A stretch of DNA of 41,722 nucleotides. It comes from an uncultured Gammaproteobacteria bacterium (GTDB lineage: Bacteria > Pseudomonadota > Gammaproteobacteria > Arenicellales > Poriferihabitantaceae). Below are positions 9,503-17,324 of the stretch, one piece after another. A program made the translations under genes and the position numbers. Location: positions 1 to 41,722 of the forward strand of contig CAMYNW010000032.1 in the NCBI GenBank assembly GCA_947259885.1, given 5' to 3'. The notes under the pieces were generated by a model. It did no database searches. It was not told where the DNA came from and saw nothing but the letters and a program-made list of their open reading frames with translations. Within the stretch, counting starts at the first letter, position 1. Each line of letters begins with the position of its first letter.

Positions 9503-9547
9503 GAGGGATCGTTACCGGTGGTATCTGCCGCCGGTAACGAAACCCTC
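9503..9547 (+). other. Strong RNA hairpin in the sigma-54 transcript
   Basis: A 10-bp perfect stem (9509-9518 with 9531-9540, 12-nt loop) is extended by five more pairs (9503-9507 with 9543-9547) across a 1x2 internal loop. It would lie about 70 nt into the predicted sigma-54 transcript. There is no T-run immediately after it, so it looks like a structured leader or small-RNA element and not a terminator. A run of seven T lies further on, near 9581-9588. Confidence 0.5.
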
Positions 9548-9617
9548 GCTGTTTAAAAATGCTCTGGTTTCAACTGCAATTTTTTTAAATCGGCTGAAGC
9601 ATTTCCAAGAGCCATCC

Positions 9618-9779
9618 ATGAACACATTAAGAGAGCAGATTCGAGACCAAAAGTATCCTAACGGATTCATGAAGCCAGTTTTCTCTGAAACAGTTACCCA
9701 ACACAAACCGCGGGACCAAGGTCGGGAAGACCGGGACGGTGAGTGGGGTAAGATCCTATACTTTCCTGTTCGACGTTAG
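9618..9779 (+). CDS. Possible small protein of 53 residues, unknown function
   Basis: An ORF starting at ATG 9618, with an AAGAG sequence about 8 nt upstream, would encode a highly charged peptide (MNTLREQIRDQKYPNGFMKP, then a D/E/R-rich middle and a basic end). An in-frame GTG at 9483 would extend it to 98 residues but would run through the hairpin. I do not recognise the protein. The only support is its position about 185 nt downstream of a strong sigma-54 promoter. A competing GTG-started ORF lies antisense (9694-9942). It may be non-coding. Confidence 0.25.
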   Translation: MNTLREQIRDQKYPNGFMKPVFSETVTQHKPRDQGREDRDGEWGKILYFPVRR

Positions 9780-9938
9780 CCACCAATAAATATTCTAATA
9801 ATTTTTGCCGCCAGACGATCCGTCCGGAGGCGCAGTTTTCTGTTATACCAACAAAGTTGATTTCAGATTTCGCTGCATCAAAATAATTCTGCAGTTGCTT
9901 CTTTAGGACACTTTTCGTTTGCGAAACTAAAGTAGCGG

Positions 9939-10328
9939 TCACTTCAAAGAATCCCGCACTACTTCCAACCGCAAGCGCACTTCCTGGGCCAGCTCTTTGA
10001 TCCCTTCTTTGTCTACTAAAGTGAGTACCGCTTGAGGATCCATAAAACCCACGGTCACCTTTCCGTTCTCATCTTCGCGGACAACAACATTGCAGGGTAG
10101 AAGCAAGCCAATATCGGGTTCTGCCTCAAGGGCCTGATGGGCAAGACTTGGATTGCAGGCGCCCAGGATTTTATACGGCAGCTGATCAATGTCTAATTTT
10201 GCTTTCATAGTTGCCTTAATGTCTATTTCGGTTAATACACCAAAGCCTTGTTGTTGAAGAGCTTCGGTAACTTTGGCAACGGCCTGATCAAATCCGTCAT
10301 CAAGCGTGATAAAGAATCCGTATTGCAT
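9939..10328 (-). CDS. DUF302 family protein
   Basis: A 129-residue protein with the full DUF302 pattern: GFDQAVAKVTEALQQQGFGVLTEIDI near the N-terminus, KILGACNPSLAHQALEAEPDIGLLLPCNVVV in the middle, and VGFMDPQAVL near the end. The single domain spans nearly the whole protein; there is no signal peptide. A good ribosome site (AGGAGA, 7 nt from the ATG) supports this start. The biochemical role of DUF302 is not established. An FNR/ANR-type operator and a TATAAT element lie 80-130 bp upstream, so oxygen- or redox-dependent expression is likely. Confidence 0.88.
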   Translation of the reverse strand: MQYGFFITLDDGFDQAVAKVTEALQQQGFGVLTEIDIKATMKAKLDIDQLPYKILGACNPSLAHQALEAEPDIGLLLPCNVVVREDENGKVTVGFMDPQAVLTLVDKEGIKELAQEVRLRLEVVRDSLK

Positions 10329-10409
10329 TTTGTTCTCCTATAGATAAATAGTGGTTATCTGAGATAACTAGATAGAAATTCAGCATGTTCCACAATTAAT
10401 ACATCGTGG

Positions 10410-10457
10410 ATTATATACACTGTCAGGTAGCAGGAGCTTGAGCTTGACCTACGTCAA
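10410..10457 (-). promoter_or_regulatory. FNR/ANR-type operator and -10 element upstream of the DUF302 gene
   Basis: TTGAC-N4-GTCAA at 10444-10457 is a perfect dyad of the CRP/FNR superfamily type (FNR consensus TTGAT-N4-ATCAA). On the minus strand a perfect TATAAT lies at 10415-10410. A start near 10403 would place the operator centre about 47 bp upstream; a slightly shifted -10 (TGTATA at 10419-10414) would put it near -43, closer to the class II position. No good -35 hexamer is visible, as expected for an activator-dependent promoter. Confidence 0.55.
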
Positions 10458-10572
10458 CGTCGGATGTGATTGGGCTCTGAGTCTACTGGCGAGATCGCCA
10501 TAGCACATGGCGGATAACAGACTTCCAGGCGAATCACATGCAACAGTTGGGGTGTCTGACCACATACAAACC

Positions 10573-10659
10573 TGGTACCGAGGGTCGGACTCGAACCGAC
10601 ACTGGGTTGCCCCAATCAGATTTTGAATCTGACGCGTCTACCAATTTCGCCACCCCGGC
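10573..10659 (-). tRNA. tRNA-Leu(CAA)
   Basis: The reverse strand folds as a class II tRNA of 87 nt including an encoded CCA. The acceptor 5' GCCGGGG pairs with CCTCGGT (two G-T pairs), the D arm is GGCGAAATTGGTAGACGC, the anticodon stem-loop has CAGAT/ATCTG around TTCAAAA (anticodon CAA), a long variable arm follows, and the T arm carries GGTTCGAGTCC. The anticodon and variable arm identify leucine. Confidence 0.95.
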
Positions 10660-10786
10660 ACGGGGCCAATGATATCCAGTTTCACATAAGGATACCAGCA
10701 ACATAAGCTCGGATCTGAACGCTTAAAAATTTTACCTGGCGGTATAAAGTCAATAGAATCCGGCCACCGTTTGCGAGCCCCGATTG

Positions 10787-11812
10787 ATGGATCTTAACCA
10801 GTATGACTATGACCTCCCGCCGGAACTGATTGCGCAGTATCCAACGGAGAACCGAGTGGACAGTCGGCTGCTCACTTTTGACAGCGATAGCGGTCGATGC
10901 GTTGAACATACCTTCTCCCAACTCGAGCAACTCTTCATGCCCGGTGATTTGTTGGTTGCTAATGACACGCGCGTGATTCCGGCCAGATTGCATGCGACCA
11001 AGCCCACTGGCGGTCGGGTGGAGATCATGCTGGAACGATTGCTTGGTGCTCAGTGCGCTTTGGTTCAGCTTAAGTCGAATAGGGCTGTCCGCATCGGTCA
11101 AGCCTTGGGAGTGGGTGATGTGGAGGCCCGTGTGATTCGCCGAGAGGCACGCTTTTATGTGATTGAGTTTGAGCAGAACATCAATGCAGGACAGGTTTTT
11201 CGGCAATTCGGTAACGTGCCTTTACCGCCATATATCCAGCGTGATCCTGCTGGAGATGATCAGGAGCGATATCAGACCGTGTATTCTCGAGTGCCAGGGG
11301 CGGTAGCGGCGCCCACCGCGGGGCTTCACTTTGATCACAATATGATCGACAGGTTAAGAGCCAAAGGTGTGCAATGGCAGACGATAACCCTGCACGTAGG
11401 TGCTGGTACATTTTTGCCGATTCAGGGAGACACCATCGAGAGTCATATGATGCATGAAGAACGTATTTGTGTAGATGAGGAAACATGCCAGCGAATTCGT
11501 GAGGTCAAGGTATCGGGTGGGCGGGTAATTGCGATCGGCACTACCGTTGTGAGGGCGCTTGAAAGTGCCGCGAGAGGCGGAACGTTAAAACCATTTGATG
11601 GCGAAACCCGGCTTTTTATCACACCCGGTTTTCAGTTTAATGTGGTGGATTTACTAGTGACGAATTTTCATTTACCCAGGTCGACGTTGTTGATACTGGT
11701 ATCAGCCTTCGCCGGTTATGATCGGGTTATGCACATGTATCGTTATGCCATTGAACATCAGTTTCGCTTCTTCAGTTACGGCGACGCTATGCTACTTGAG
11801 CGAGCAAGATGA
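10787..11812 (+). CDS. queA: S-adenosylmethionine:tRNA ribosyltransferase-isomerase
   Basis: A 341-residue enzyme that transfers and isomerises the ribosyl group of S-adenosylmethionine onto 7-aminomethyl-7-deazaguanine in tRNA, giving epoxyqueuosine. Family signatures are the N-terminal YDLPPELIAQYPTENR, the LVANDTRVIPARL segment, AAPTAGLHF, LHVGAGTFLPI and the C-terminal VTNFHLPRSTLLILVSAFAG. The length is normal. A TTG directly in front of the ATG would add one residue; I prefer the ATG at 10787. It overlaps tgt by 4 nt (ATGA), so the two are translationally coupled and act in the same pathway. Confidence 0.96.
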   Translation: MDLNQYDYDLPPELIAQYPTENRVDSRLLTFDSDSGRCVEHTFSQLEQLFMPGDLLVANDTRVIPARLHATKPTGGRVEIMLERLLGAQCALVQLKSNRAVRIGQALGVGDVEARVIRREARFYVIEFEQNINAGQVFRQFGNVPLPPYIQRDPAGDDQERYQTVYSRVPGAVAAPTAGLHFDHNMIDRLRAKGVQWQTITLHVGAGTFLPIQGDTIESHMMHEERICVDEETCQRIREVKVSGGRVIAIGTTVVRALESAARGGTLKPFDGETRLFITPGFQFNVVDLLVTNFHLPRSTLLILVSAFAGYDRVMHMYRYAIEHQFRFFSYGDAMLLERAR

Positions 11813-12891
11813 AGTTCGAGCTGCTGTGTACCGACGACAAGGCGCGCCGTGGTCGATTGACATTTGCTCGTGGCGCTGTCGATACCCCGGCCTTTATGCC
11901 GGTTGGCACCAGTGCCACGGTAAAGTCACTGTCACCGGAGGAAGTCGCCGCTACCGGCGCGCAGATCATTCTTGGAAATACTTTTCATTTGATGCTGCAA
12001 CCAGGGGTCGATGTGATATCGGCCCATGGTGGTTTGCATAACTTTATGAACTGGCCTCGACCTATCCTGACTGATTCGGGGGGGTTTCAAGTCTGGAGTC
12101 TGGCGGAGTTGCGCAAACTGGAGGAAAAAGGGGTTACTTTTAAATCACCGATTGATGGTAGTACCGTGTTTCTCGGCCCGGAAGAATCCATGGATATACA
12201 GACAGCGCTCGGTTCGGATATCGTCATGGTGTTCGACGAATGCACAACCTATCCAGCGACTCGGGAGCAGGCAAGGGATTCCATGGAGCTTTCGGCGCGC
12301 TGGGCACAACGCTGCCGCGACCATTACAAGGGAGATGGTGCTCTGTTTGGCATCATCCAGGGGGGCATGTACCATGACTTGCGGCTTGAGTCTCTGAATC
12401 GACTTGAACAGATCGGCTTTGATGGCTATGCCATTGGTGGTTTATCGGTCGGAGAGCCTAAAGAAGAAATGATCCACGTGCTGGATCACGTGGCGACGCG
12501 GATGCCGGCCGATCGACCTCGATATCTGATGGGCGTCGGCACCCCGACGGATCTGGTGGAATCTGTTGCCAGAGGCGTCGACATGTTTGATTGTGTGCTG
12601 CCTACTCGTAATGCTCGAAACGGCTGGCTCTATACGAGCGAGGGAATTGTAAAGATCCGCAATGCGAAGTACCGACTGGACACGGCGCCTGTGGATCCGC
12701 AATGCGACTGTTATACCTGCCAGCACTATTCCAGGTCTTATTTAAGACACCTGCACTCCAAGAACGAAATTCTAGGTCCGCGGTTATGCTCCTTGCACAA
12801 TATTCATTATTTTCAATGGCTCATGGCGAAGATGCGCAACGCGTTGGAGGATGGTGAATTCGGAGCATTTTTAAGTGACTTCCGTGAGTAG
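11809..12891 (+). CDS. tgt: tRNA-guanine transglycosylase
   Basis: A 360-residue TIM-barrel enzyme that swaps guanine-34 for preQ1 in tRNAs with GUN anticodons. Visible motifs include TDSGGFQVWSL, with the catalytic Asp at residue 88; FDECTTYP; the GLSVGE substrate loop; DCVLPTRNARNG, containing the nucleophile Asp; and the zinc site CDCYTCQHYSRSYLRHLH near the C-terminus. It starts inside the queA stop codon. In many Gammaproteobacteria yajC-secD-secF follow; here an unrelated envelope protein follows instead. Confidence 0.97.
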   Translation: MKFELLCTDDKARRGRLTFARGAVDTPAFMPVGTSATVKSLSPEEVAATGAQIILGNTFHLMLQPGVDVISAHGGLHNFMNWPRPILTDSGGFQVWSLAELRKLEEKGVTFKSPIDGSTVFLGPEESMDIQTALGSDIVMVFDECTTYPATREQARDSMELSARWAQRCRDHYKGDGALFGIIQGGMYHDLRLESLNRLEQIGFDGYAIGGLSVGEPKEEMIHVLDHVATRMPADRPRYLMGVGTPTDLVESVARGVDMFDCVLPTRNARNGWLYTSEGIVKIRNAKYRLDTAPVDPQCDCYTCQHYSRSYLRHLHSKNEILGPRLCSLHNIHYFQWLMAKMRNALEDGEFGAFLSDFRE

Positions 12892-12970
12892 TTGATACAC
12901 TCTTTACCATCTGAGTTCTGAATGGAGCCTTGATTCGAATCATGCTATGACCATTTGCGGAGGAGTGATA

Positions 12971-15700
12971 TTGAACCAGGTTATAACGCTGATCGTTGGT
13001 GGCAAAAGACTGGTTGTATTGGCGCTGACGATGACAGCGGGTTTAGCGGTGTTGTACCCGGCTGCGGCTCAGGATGCAACGCAAGGCAGCCAGAATTCAG
13101 AGTATGTCGAGGGAGTAAAAGCCTTCGCTCAAGGAAACTTCGAGCAAGCCGCAGATCTCTGGCTTGCCGATGCTTCTCGGGGTGCTCCAGATGCGCAATT
13201 TAATGTCGGCGTGCTGTATCTCGAGGGTAAGGGTTTGCCACTGGACCAAGACCAGGCGATCTTCTGGTTTACCAAGGCCGCTAAACAAGGTCATCCCGAG
13301 GCACAGTACAACCTCGGCCATCTGTTACTTGAGCAGACTGGTGATGTCGATAAAATTCGAGAAGGGATCGACTGGTGGCGAAAATCTGCGGAGGCTGGAT
13401 TTCCGGTGGCGCAATACAATTACGGCAGGGCGCTTTTTTATGGTGTCGGGGTAGAAGAGAATCCCGAAGCTTCCAGGCCGTGGGTAAAAAAAGCGGCCCA
13501 AGGCGGCAACATAGGTGCGCAGAATTTCTTAGAAGAGAACAAGAACATTTTTGCAACCGACGCCTTGCCTGCCAGCGTCACTGAACCAATGGTTACCGCT
13601 ACGATGATCGCTGGGACTGCGCCCGAGCCGCCTCCCAGCATCGCTGAGGTAACGGCATCAGATTATGTGGTGGTCAAAGAAAAGCCGATCCTGATGTATT
13701 CGAGATTCAATACTTTTTCGCCTATCATCACTCGCGTCGGTGAGAAAATTATATTGCGCGTGGTGGCGCGCAAAAGAAATTGGATTCTTGCGGAAGTACC
13801 GGGTGGCGTGCCTGGGTGGGTGCGCAATGACCAGCTTATTAGTTTTGATCTGGCTAAAGTAGAAATCACTGCTGACGCCGCAATAGTTTATGCGGATCCC
13901 ACGGAGAAAACAGAGGCTAATGAGATCGGTAAGCTACTTAGGGGAACCAAGTCCATTTTGCTTGAACAACAGCCTGGTTGGAGTCGAGTCCAGTTGCCAG
14001 AAAAGATTTCCGGATGGATAGAGGCGGACCAGGTGGATAAGGTCGAAGTGCCAGCGGAAGAGATTGCGCGAGTATGGCAAGCCCAGCGCATCAAACAGAA
14101 TATCACTGCGCTGTCTTCTCGCCAAACCAATGTTGCTGGCATCCCACGGCAAGCCATAGCAGCGGCGGCACCTGGGCCGGCAGTGGCACCAGAACCCGTT
14201 ATGGAACCGCTACCCGATTCGGAGTCCGTGGCGGCCTCTAATCTGGCCCCAGAACCCGAAGCTAAGGTAGCAGCAATCCGTAATCCCACTGAGGAATTAT
14301 TGACCGATTCAGGCTCAACCGAAGCGGTCGAAGAGGCTGAGGCGATGGCAGAGCAAGTCGCCGCTGTATATGACGATACCGCTGCAGTCCTCAAATCAGA
14401 ATCTGGAGTTGACTCTGCAGAGGCAATTGCCGAGGCACCCACAGAGAAGACCGCGACCAGCGCAGATGGACTAGAGCCTTCTCTAGAGAAGCAAGGAGTC
14501 TTGGAACAAGAGCCTGCTACCGAAGTCGAGACTGCGGCGGTAGTCGAGTCATCCATTGCGAGGCAAGAACCCGCAGAACAGGTGGCTGCGGCGACAACAT
14601 TAGGGCCCAGACTGGAACCAGAATTTGAGGTTGGACTTGGTTCGACATCCGTCGCCCAGCAAGCGCCTGAGCCCTTGCAGGAGAAATTTGTTGTCCCTCT
14701 TCGTAAACCTGACCATGGACAGGGTGAATTGGAGATATCCAATTCCGGTCAAGAGGCTGCAAGCGATGTGAGAATAGGACAGGTCCTGGAGCAAGGTATC
14801 GCTGGGCGAGGCCAATTTGCAAGTGAGCGGGCGACAATTAGAAGAACCCGCATAGGCCAGGTGCCGGTGAGAGCAGGACCAGACGCTGCTGAACCGCAAA
14901 TAATTCTGCTGCCGCTGAATACGCTGGTAGATATTGTGGGCACACAAAGTGGTTTCGCGGAAATCACCATTCCCGGTGGGATACCGGTGTGGATTCCTGA
15001 TACGTCGGTGCGGCTTCGCGGCCAGGAGGTCGTGATCGAAGCTAGTCGTGTACGTGCTCGATTGCAGCCCGATGCTCAGGATGCGAATCAAACAAGAGCT
15101 CGAATACTCGGGATTATTCCTCAGGGTAGCGTTCTCAGATTGGTACAGAAGCAGGGTGAGTGGCTGCGTGTCGTTGCGCCAGAATGGATTACCGGATGGA
15201 TTGAGACTGATACGCTTGAAAATCCAAGGTTCTTGGGAGGGCTGGACCAGATTTGGCAGCGACAATCCAAAACACTGGTGGCGGGTTATCTTAGAGAAGA
15301 AATCGTCGAACTTGTGGTGGAGCCTAGAAGGAGTGACGCGGATCTGACTGGCACCGGTGTCGAAAACGATAATAAATGGTTGTTTGATTCTTCCTCGGGC
15401 AAGTTCACCTTGCAGCTGTTTAGCATGCAGAACCGCGCCAGCGCTAGATCATTATTTAGTTCACTGAATAATAAAGGCCAGTTCTTCTCAACAGTGGTGA
15501 ATGGCGATCAATGGTATTTTATGTTGTTCGGCAAGTTTCAGACCGCAGAAGCGGCGGCGGCTGTGGCGGACACACTGCCACGCTGGGCACGTGAATCCAG
15601 GGTACGGTCACTGGGCAGCCTGCAGATCAATCGATGTAAGAAAGTCGATCAGCTTAGTACGGAAGAGAGCCAGGGGCTGGACCGGATGTGTCGCGATTAG
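12971..15700 (+). CDS. Exported Sel1-repeat, SH3-like and SPOR domain protein
   Basis: A 909-residue envelope protein. I chose TTG 12971 because AGGAG lies 5 nt upstream; an ATG at 12947 would add 8 residues. A signal peptide ends at AAAQ-D. About four Sel1/TPR-like repeats follow (for example APDAQFNVGVLYLEGKGL), then two SH3-like modules, a long Ala/Glu/Val-rich low-complexity linker, two further SH3-like modules each ending in a W(V/I)xxxxL-type strand, and a C-terminal SPOR domain (FTLQLFSMQNRASARSLFSS). SPOR domains bind denuded peptidoglycan, so a periplasmic cell-wall or division-site role is likely. I do not know a characterised protein with this exact order. Confidence 0.82.
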   Translation: MNQVITLIVGGKRLVVLALTMTAGLAVLYPAAAQDATQGSQNSEYVEGVKAFAQGNFEQAADLWLADASRGAPDAQFNVGVLYLEGKGLPLDQDQAIFWFTKAAKQGHPEAQYNLGHLLLEQTGDVDKIREGIDWWRKSAEAGFPVAQYNYGRALFYGVGVEENPEASRPWVKKAAQGGNIGAQNFLEENKNIFATDALPASVTEPMVTATMIAGTAPEPPPSIAEVTASDYVVVKEKPILMYSRFNTFSPIITRVGEKIILRVVARKRNWILAEVPGGVPGWVRNDQLISFDLAKVEITADAAIVYADPTEKTEANEIGKLLRGTKSILLEQQPGWSRVQLPEKISGWIEADQVDKVEVPAEEIARVWQAQRIKQNITALSSRQTNVAGIPRQAIAAAAPGPAVAPEPVMEPLPDSESVAASNLAPEPEAKVAAIRNPTEELLTDSGSTEAVEEAEAMAEQVAAVYDDTAAVLKSESGVDSAEAIAEAPTEKTATSADGLEPSLEKQGVLEQEPATEVETAAVVESSIARQEPAEQVAAATTLGPRLEPEFEVGLGSTSVAQQAPEPLQEKFVVPLRKPDHGQGELEISNSGQEAASDVRIGQVLEQGIAGRGQFASERATIRRTRIGQVPVRAGPDAAEPQIILLPLNTLVDIVGTQSGFAEITIPGGIPVWIPDTSVRLRGQEVVIEASRVRARLQPDAQDANQTRARILGIIPQGSVLRLVQKQGEWLRVVAPEWITGWIETDTLENPRFLGGLDQIWQRQSKTLVAGYLREEIVELVVEPRRSDADLTGTGVENDNKWLFDSSSGKFTLQLFSMQNRASARSLFSSLNNKGQFFSTVVNGDQWYFMLFGKFQTAEAAAAVADTLPRWARESRVRSLGSLQINRCKKVDQLSTEESQGLDRMCRD

Positions 15701-15733
15701 CATCATTTTGCATTAGGATTAGCAAATATTTGG

Positions 15734-15762
15734 TTCTCAACTTTTCCCAGGTTGTCTACAAT
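15734..15762 (+). promoter_or_regulatory. Candidate sigma-70 promoter of glyA
   Basis: A TTCTCA (-35, 4 of 6 matches) and a TACAAT (-10, 15757-15762) are separated by 17 nt. Transcription would start near 15769, just before the paired leader elements described below. The call rests on sequence similarity only. Confidence 0.4.
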
Positions 15763-15779
15763 CGACCGGTTAATTTTTA

Positions 15780-15837
15780 CGCCTGAGATGAAATGTCCGG
15801 CCTACACGAAATGCCAGGGACCGCCGGACGCTAGGCG
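15780..15837 (+). promoter_or_regulatory. Structured leader upstream of glyA
   Basis: Two nested complementary pairs lie within the untranslated leader: CGCCT (15780-15784) with AGGCG (15833-15837), and GTCCGGC (15795-15801) with GCCGGAC (15823-15829). The inner loop is 21 nt. This could be a cis-regulatory RNA or an attenuator. It does not match a riboswitch class I can recall by eye. Confidence 0.4.
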
Positions 15838-15873
15838 CTGAGCAAGAAACAGTTTCAATATACGGAGCAGATC

Positions 15874-17157
15874 ATGTTTGACAAAACCCAGTCCATCGCA
15901 CAGTTCGATCCCGAGCTGGCCGCCGCCCTGCAGCACGAGGTCGATCGCCAGGAAACCCATATAGAATTGATTGCGTCGGAGAATTTCTGTAGTCCCAGGG
16001 TCATGGCTGTACAGGGGTCCCAGATGACGAATAAATATGCGGAGGGTTACCCTCACAAGCGCTATTACGGCGGCTGCGAATATGTGGACGTGGCGGAAGA
16101 GCTAGCCATAGAGCGAGCCTGCAAGTTGTTTTCGGCAGACTACGCCAATGTGCAGCCGCACTCGGGTTCACAGGCCAATGCTGCGGTATACATGGCACTA
16201 ATGGAGCCCGGCGAGACCGTGCTCGGGATGAGCCTGGCCCATGGTGGCCACCTTACCCACGGCGCCAGCGTAAATTTCTCGGGCAAGATTTACCATGCGG
16301 TGCAATATGGGCTTGATTTGGCCACTGGCGAAGTCGACTATAACCAGGTCGAACAGCTTGCCAAAGAGCACAAACCTAAGATGATCATCGCCGGTTTCTC
16401 CGCCTATTCACGAATTATGGACTGGCAGCGTTTTCGGGATATTGCAGATCAAGTGGGCGCTTATTTGTTTGTAGATATGGCACACGTAGCTGGACTGGTC
16501 GCCACCGGTCATTACCCGAATCCGATCCCCATTGCCGATGTGGTCACCAGCACCACTCACAAGACGCTGCGTGGACCACGCGGCGGTATGATTCTGGCGA
16601 AGAAGAATGACGAAATTACCAAGAAGTTTAATTCCCTGGTGTTCCCGGGTACCCAGGGTGGCCCTCTGATGCATGTTATTGCGGCTAAGGCACTGGCGTT
16701 CAAGGAGGCCATGGAGCCAGAGTTCAAACAGTATCAACAGCAGGTGTTGGATAACGCGGACGCGATGGTCGAGGTTTTTCAGTCAAGAGGCTTCGATATT
16801 GTTTCTGGTGGCACGGACAATCACCTGTTTCTGCTCGACCTGATCAGTAAAGACATCACTGGTAAGGATGCTGATGCGGCGCTGGGTCGCGCGAATATCA
16901 CGGTGAACAAAAACTCGGTGCCTAACGACCCGCGTTCGCCTTTCGTGACCAGCGGGCTTCGGATCGGCACACCGGCCATGACCACGCGCGGTTTCGGGAT
17001 TGAAGAATCAAAACAGATTACCGGCTGGATTTGTGATGTGCTGGATAACATTGAAGATGAATCCGTGATCGCAACGGTCAAGCAGAATGTGATTGATATC
17101 TGCAAACGCTTCCCGCTATATGCTGATGCCATAACCCCCGCAGCTGCTGCAGCATAG
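15874..17157 (+). CDS. glyA: Serine hydroxymethyltransferase
   Basis: A 427-residue PLP enzyme converting serine and tetrahydrofolate to glycine and 5,10-methylene-tetrahydrofolate. Diagnostic segments are ELIASENFCSPRVMAVQGS, TNKYAEGYPHKRYYGGCEYVD, VQPHSGSQANAAVY, the DMAHVAGLVATG cofactor region and STTHKTLRGPRGG with the PLP lysine K230. Length and ends match the bacterial family. A GGAG ribosome site precedes the ATG. It is a monocistronic-looking central-metabolism gene preceded by a structured leader. Confidence 0.98.
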   Translation: MFDKTQSIAQFDPELAAALQHEVDRQETHIELIASENFCSPRVMAVQGSQMTNKYAEGYPHKRYYGGCEYVDVAEELAIERACKLFSADYANVQPHSGSQANAAVYMALMEPGETVLGMSLAHGGHLTHGASVNFSGKIYHAVQYGLDLATGEVDYNQVEQLAKEHKPKMIIAGFSAYSRIMDWQRFRDIADQVGAYLFVDMAHVAGLVATGHYPNPIPIADVVTSTTHKTLRGPRGGMILAKKNDEITKKFNSLVFPGTQGGPLMHVIAAKALAFKEAMEPEFKQYQQQVLDNADAMVEVFQSRGFDIVSGGTDNHLFLLDLISKDITGKDADAALGRANITVNKNSVPNDPRSPFVTSGLRIGTPAMTTRGFGIEESKQITGWICDVLDNIEDESVIATVKQNVIDICKRFPLYADAITPAAAAA

Positions 17158-17186
17158 ACTGACCAAAGTTAAGCCCGACCAGGGAG

Positions 17187-17270
17187 GGTCGGACCGCGGT
17201 GGTCGGACCGCGGTGGTCGGACCGCGGTGGTCGGGGCGCGGTGGTCGGGGCGCGATGGCTGGGTTGCGAT
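17187..17270 (+). repeat. Six-copy 14-bp tandem repeat between glyA and adaA
   Basis: Six head-to-tail 14-bp units of consensus GGTCGGACCGCGGT. Units 1-3 are identical (17187-17228). Units 4 and 5 carry GGGCG in place of GACCG, and unit 6 is more degenerate. The array ends about 55 bp before the adaA start, so it lies in the promoter/leader zone. Each unit contains a CCGCGG palindrome and the array is very G+C-rich. Confidence 0.9.
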
Positions 17271-17324
17271 GGTCAAGGTCCGCAAATTGCCGGTGACAAG
17301 GTGATTAGTGGATATACTTGTGAC

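Noticed and set aside
9694..9942. Minus-strand GTG-started ORF of 82 codons overlapping the DUF302 stop (GTGA)
   Set aside because: The overlap looks like coupling, but the peptide has no recognisable pattern, no ribosome site was found, and it is antisense to the region downstream of the sigma-54 promoter.
13888..14742. Long 284-codon open frame on the minus strand
   Set aside because: It lies inside the Ala/Glu-rich linker of the Sel1/SPOR protein and its Ser/Ala-rich product is the antisense shadow of that low-complexity region.
14600..15265. 221-codon minus-strand open frame
   Set aside because: It is antisense to the SH3-like modules of the Sel1/SPOR protein and has no domain or ribosome site.
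17199..17324. Upstream extension of the adaA frame to a GTG
   Set aside because: It would translate the tandem repeat into Gly/Arg-rich sequence, and the Ada zinc domain is complete from the ATG at 17325 with the expected cysteine positions.
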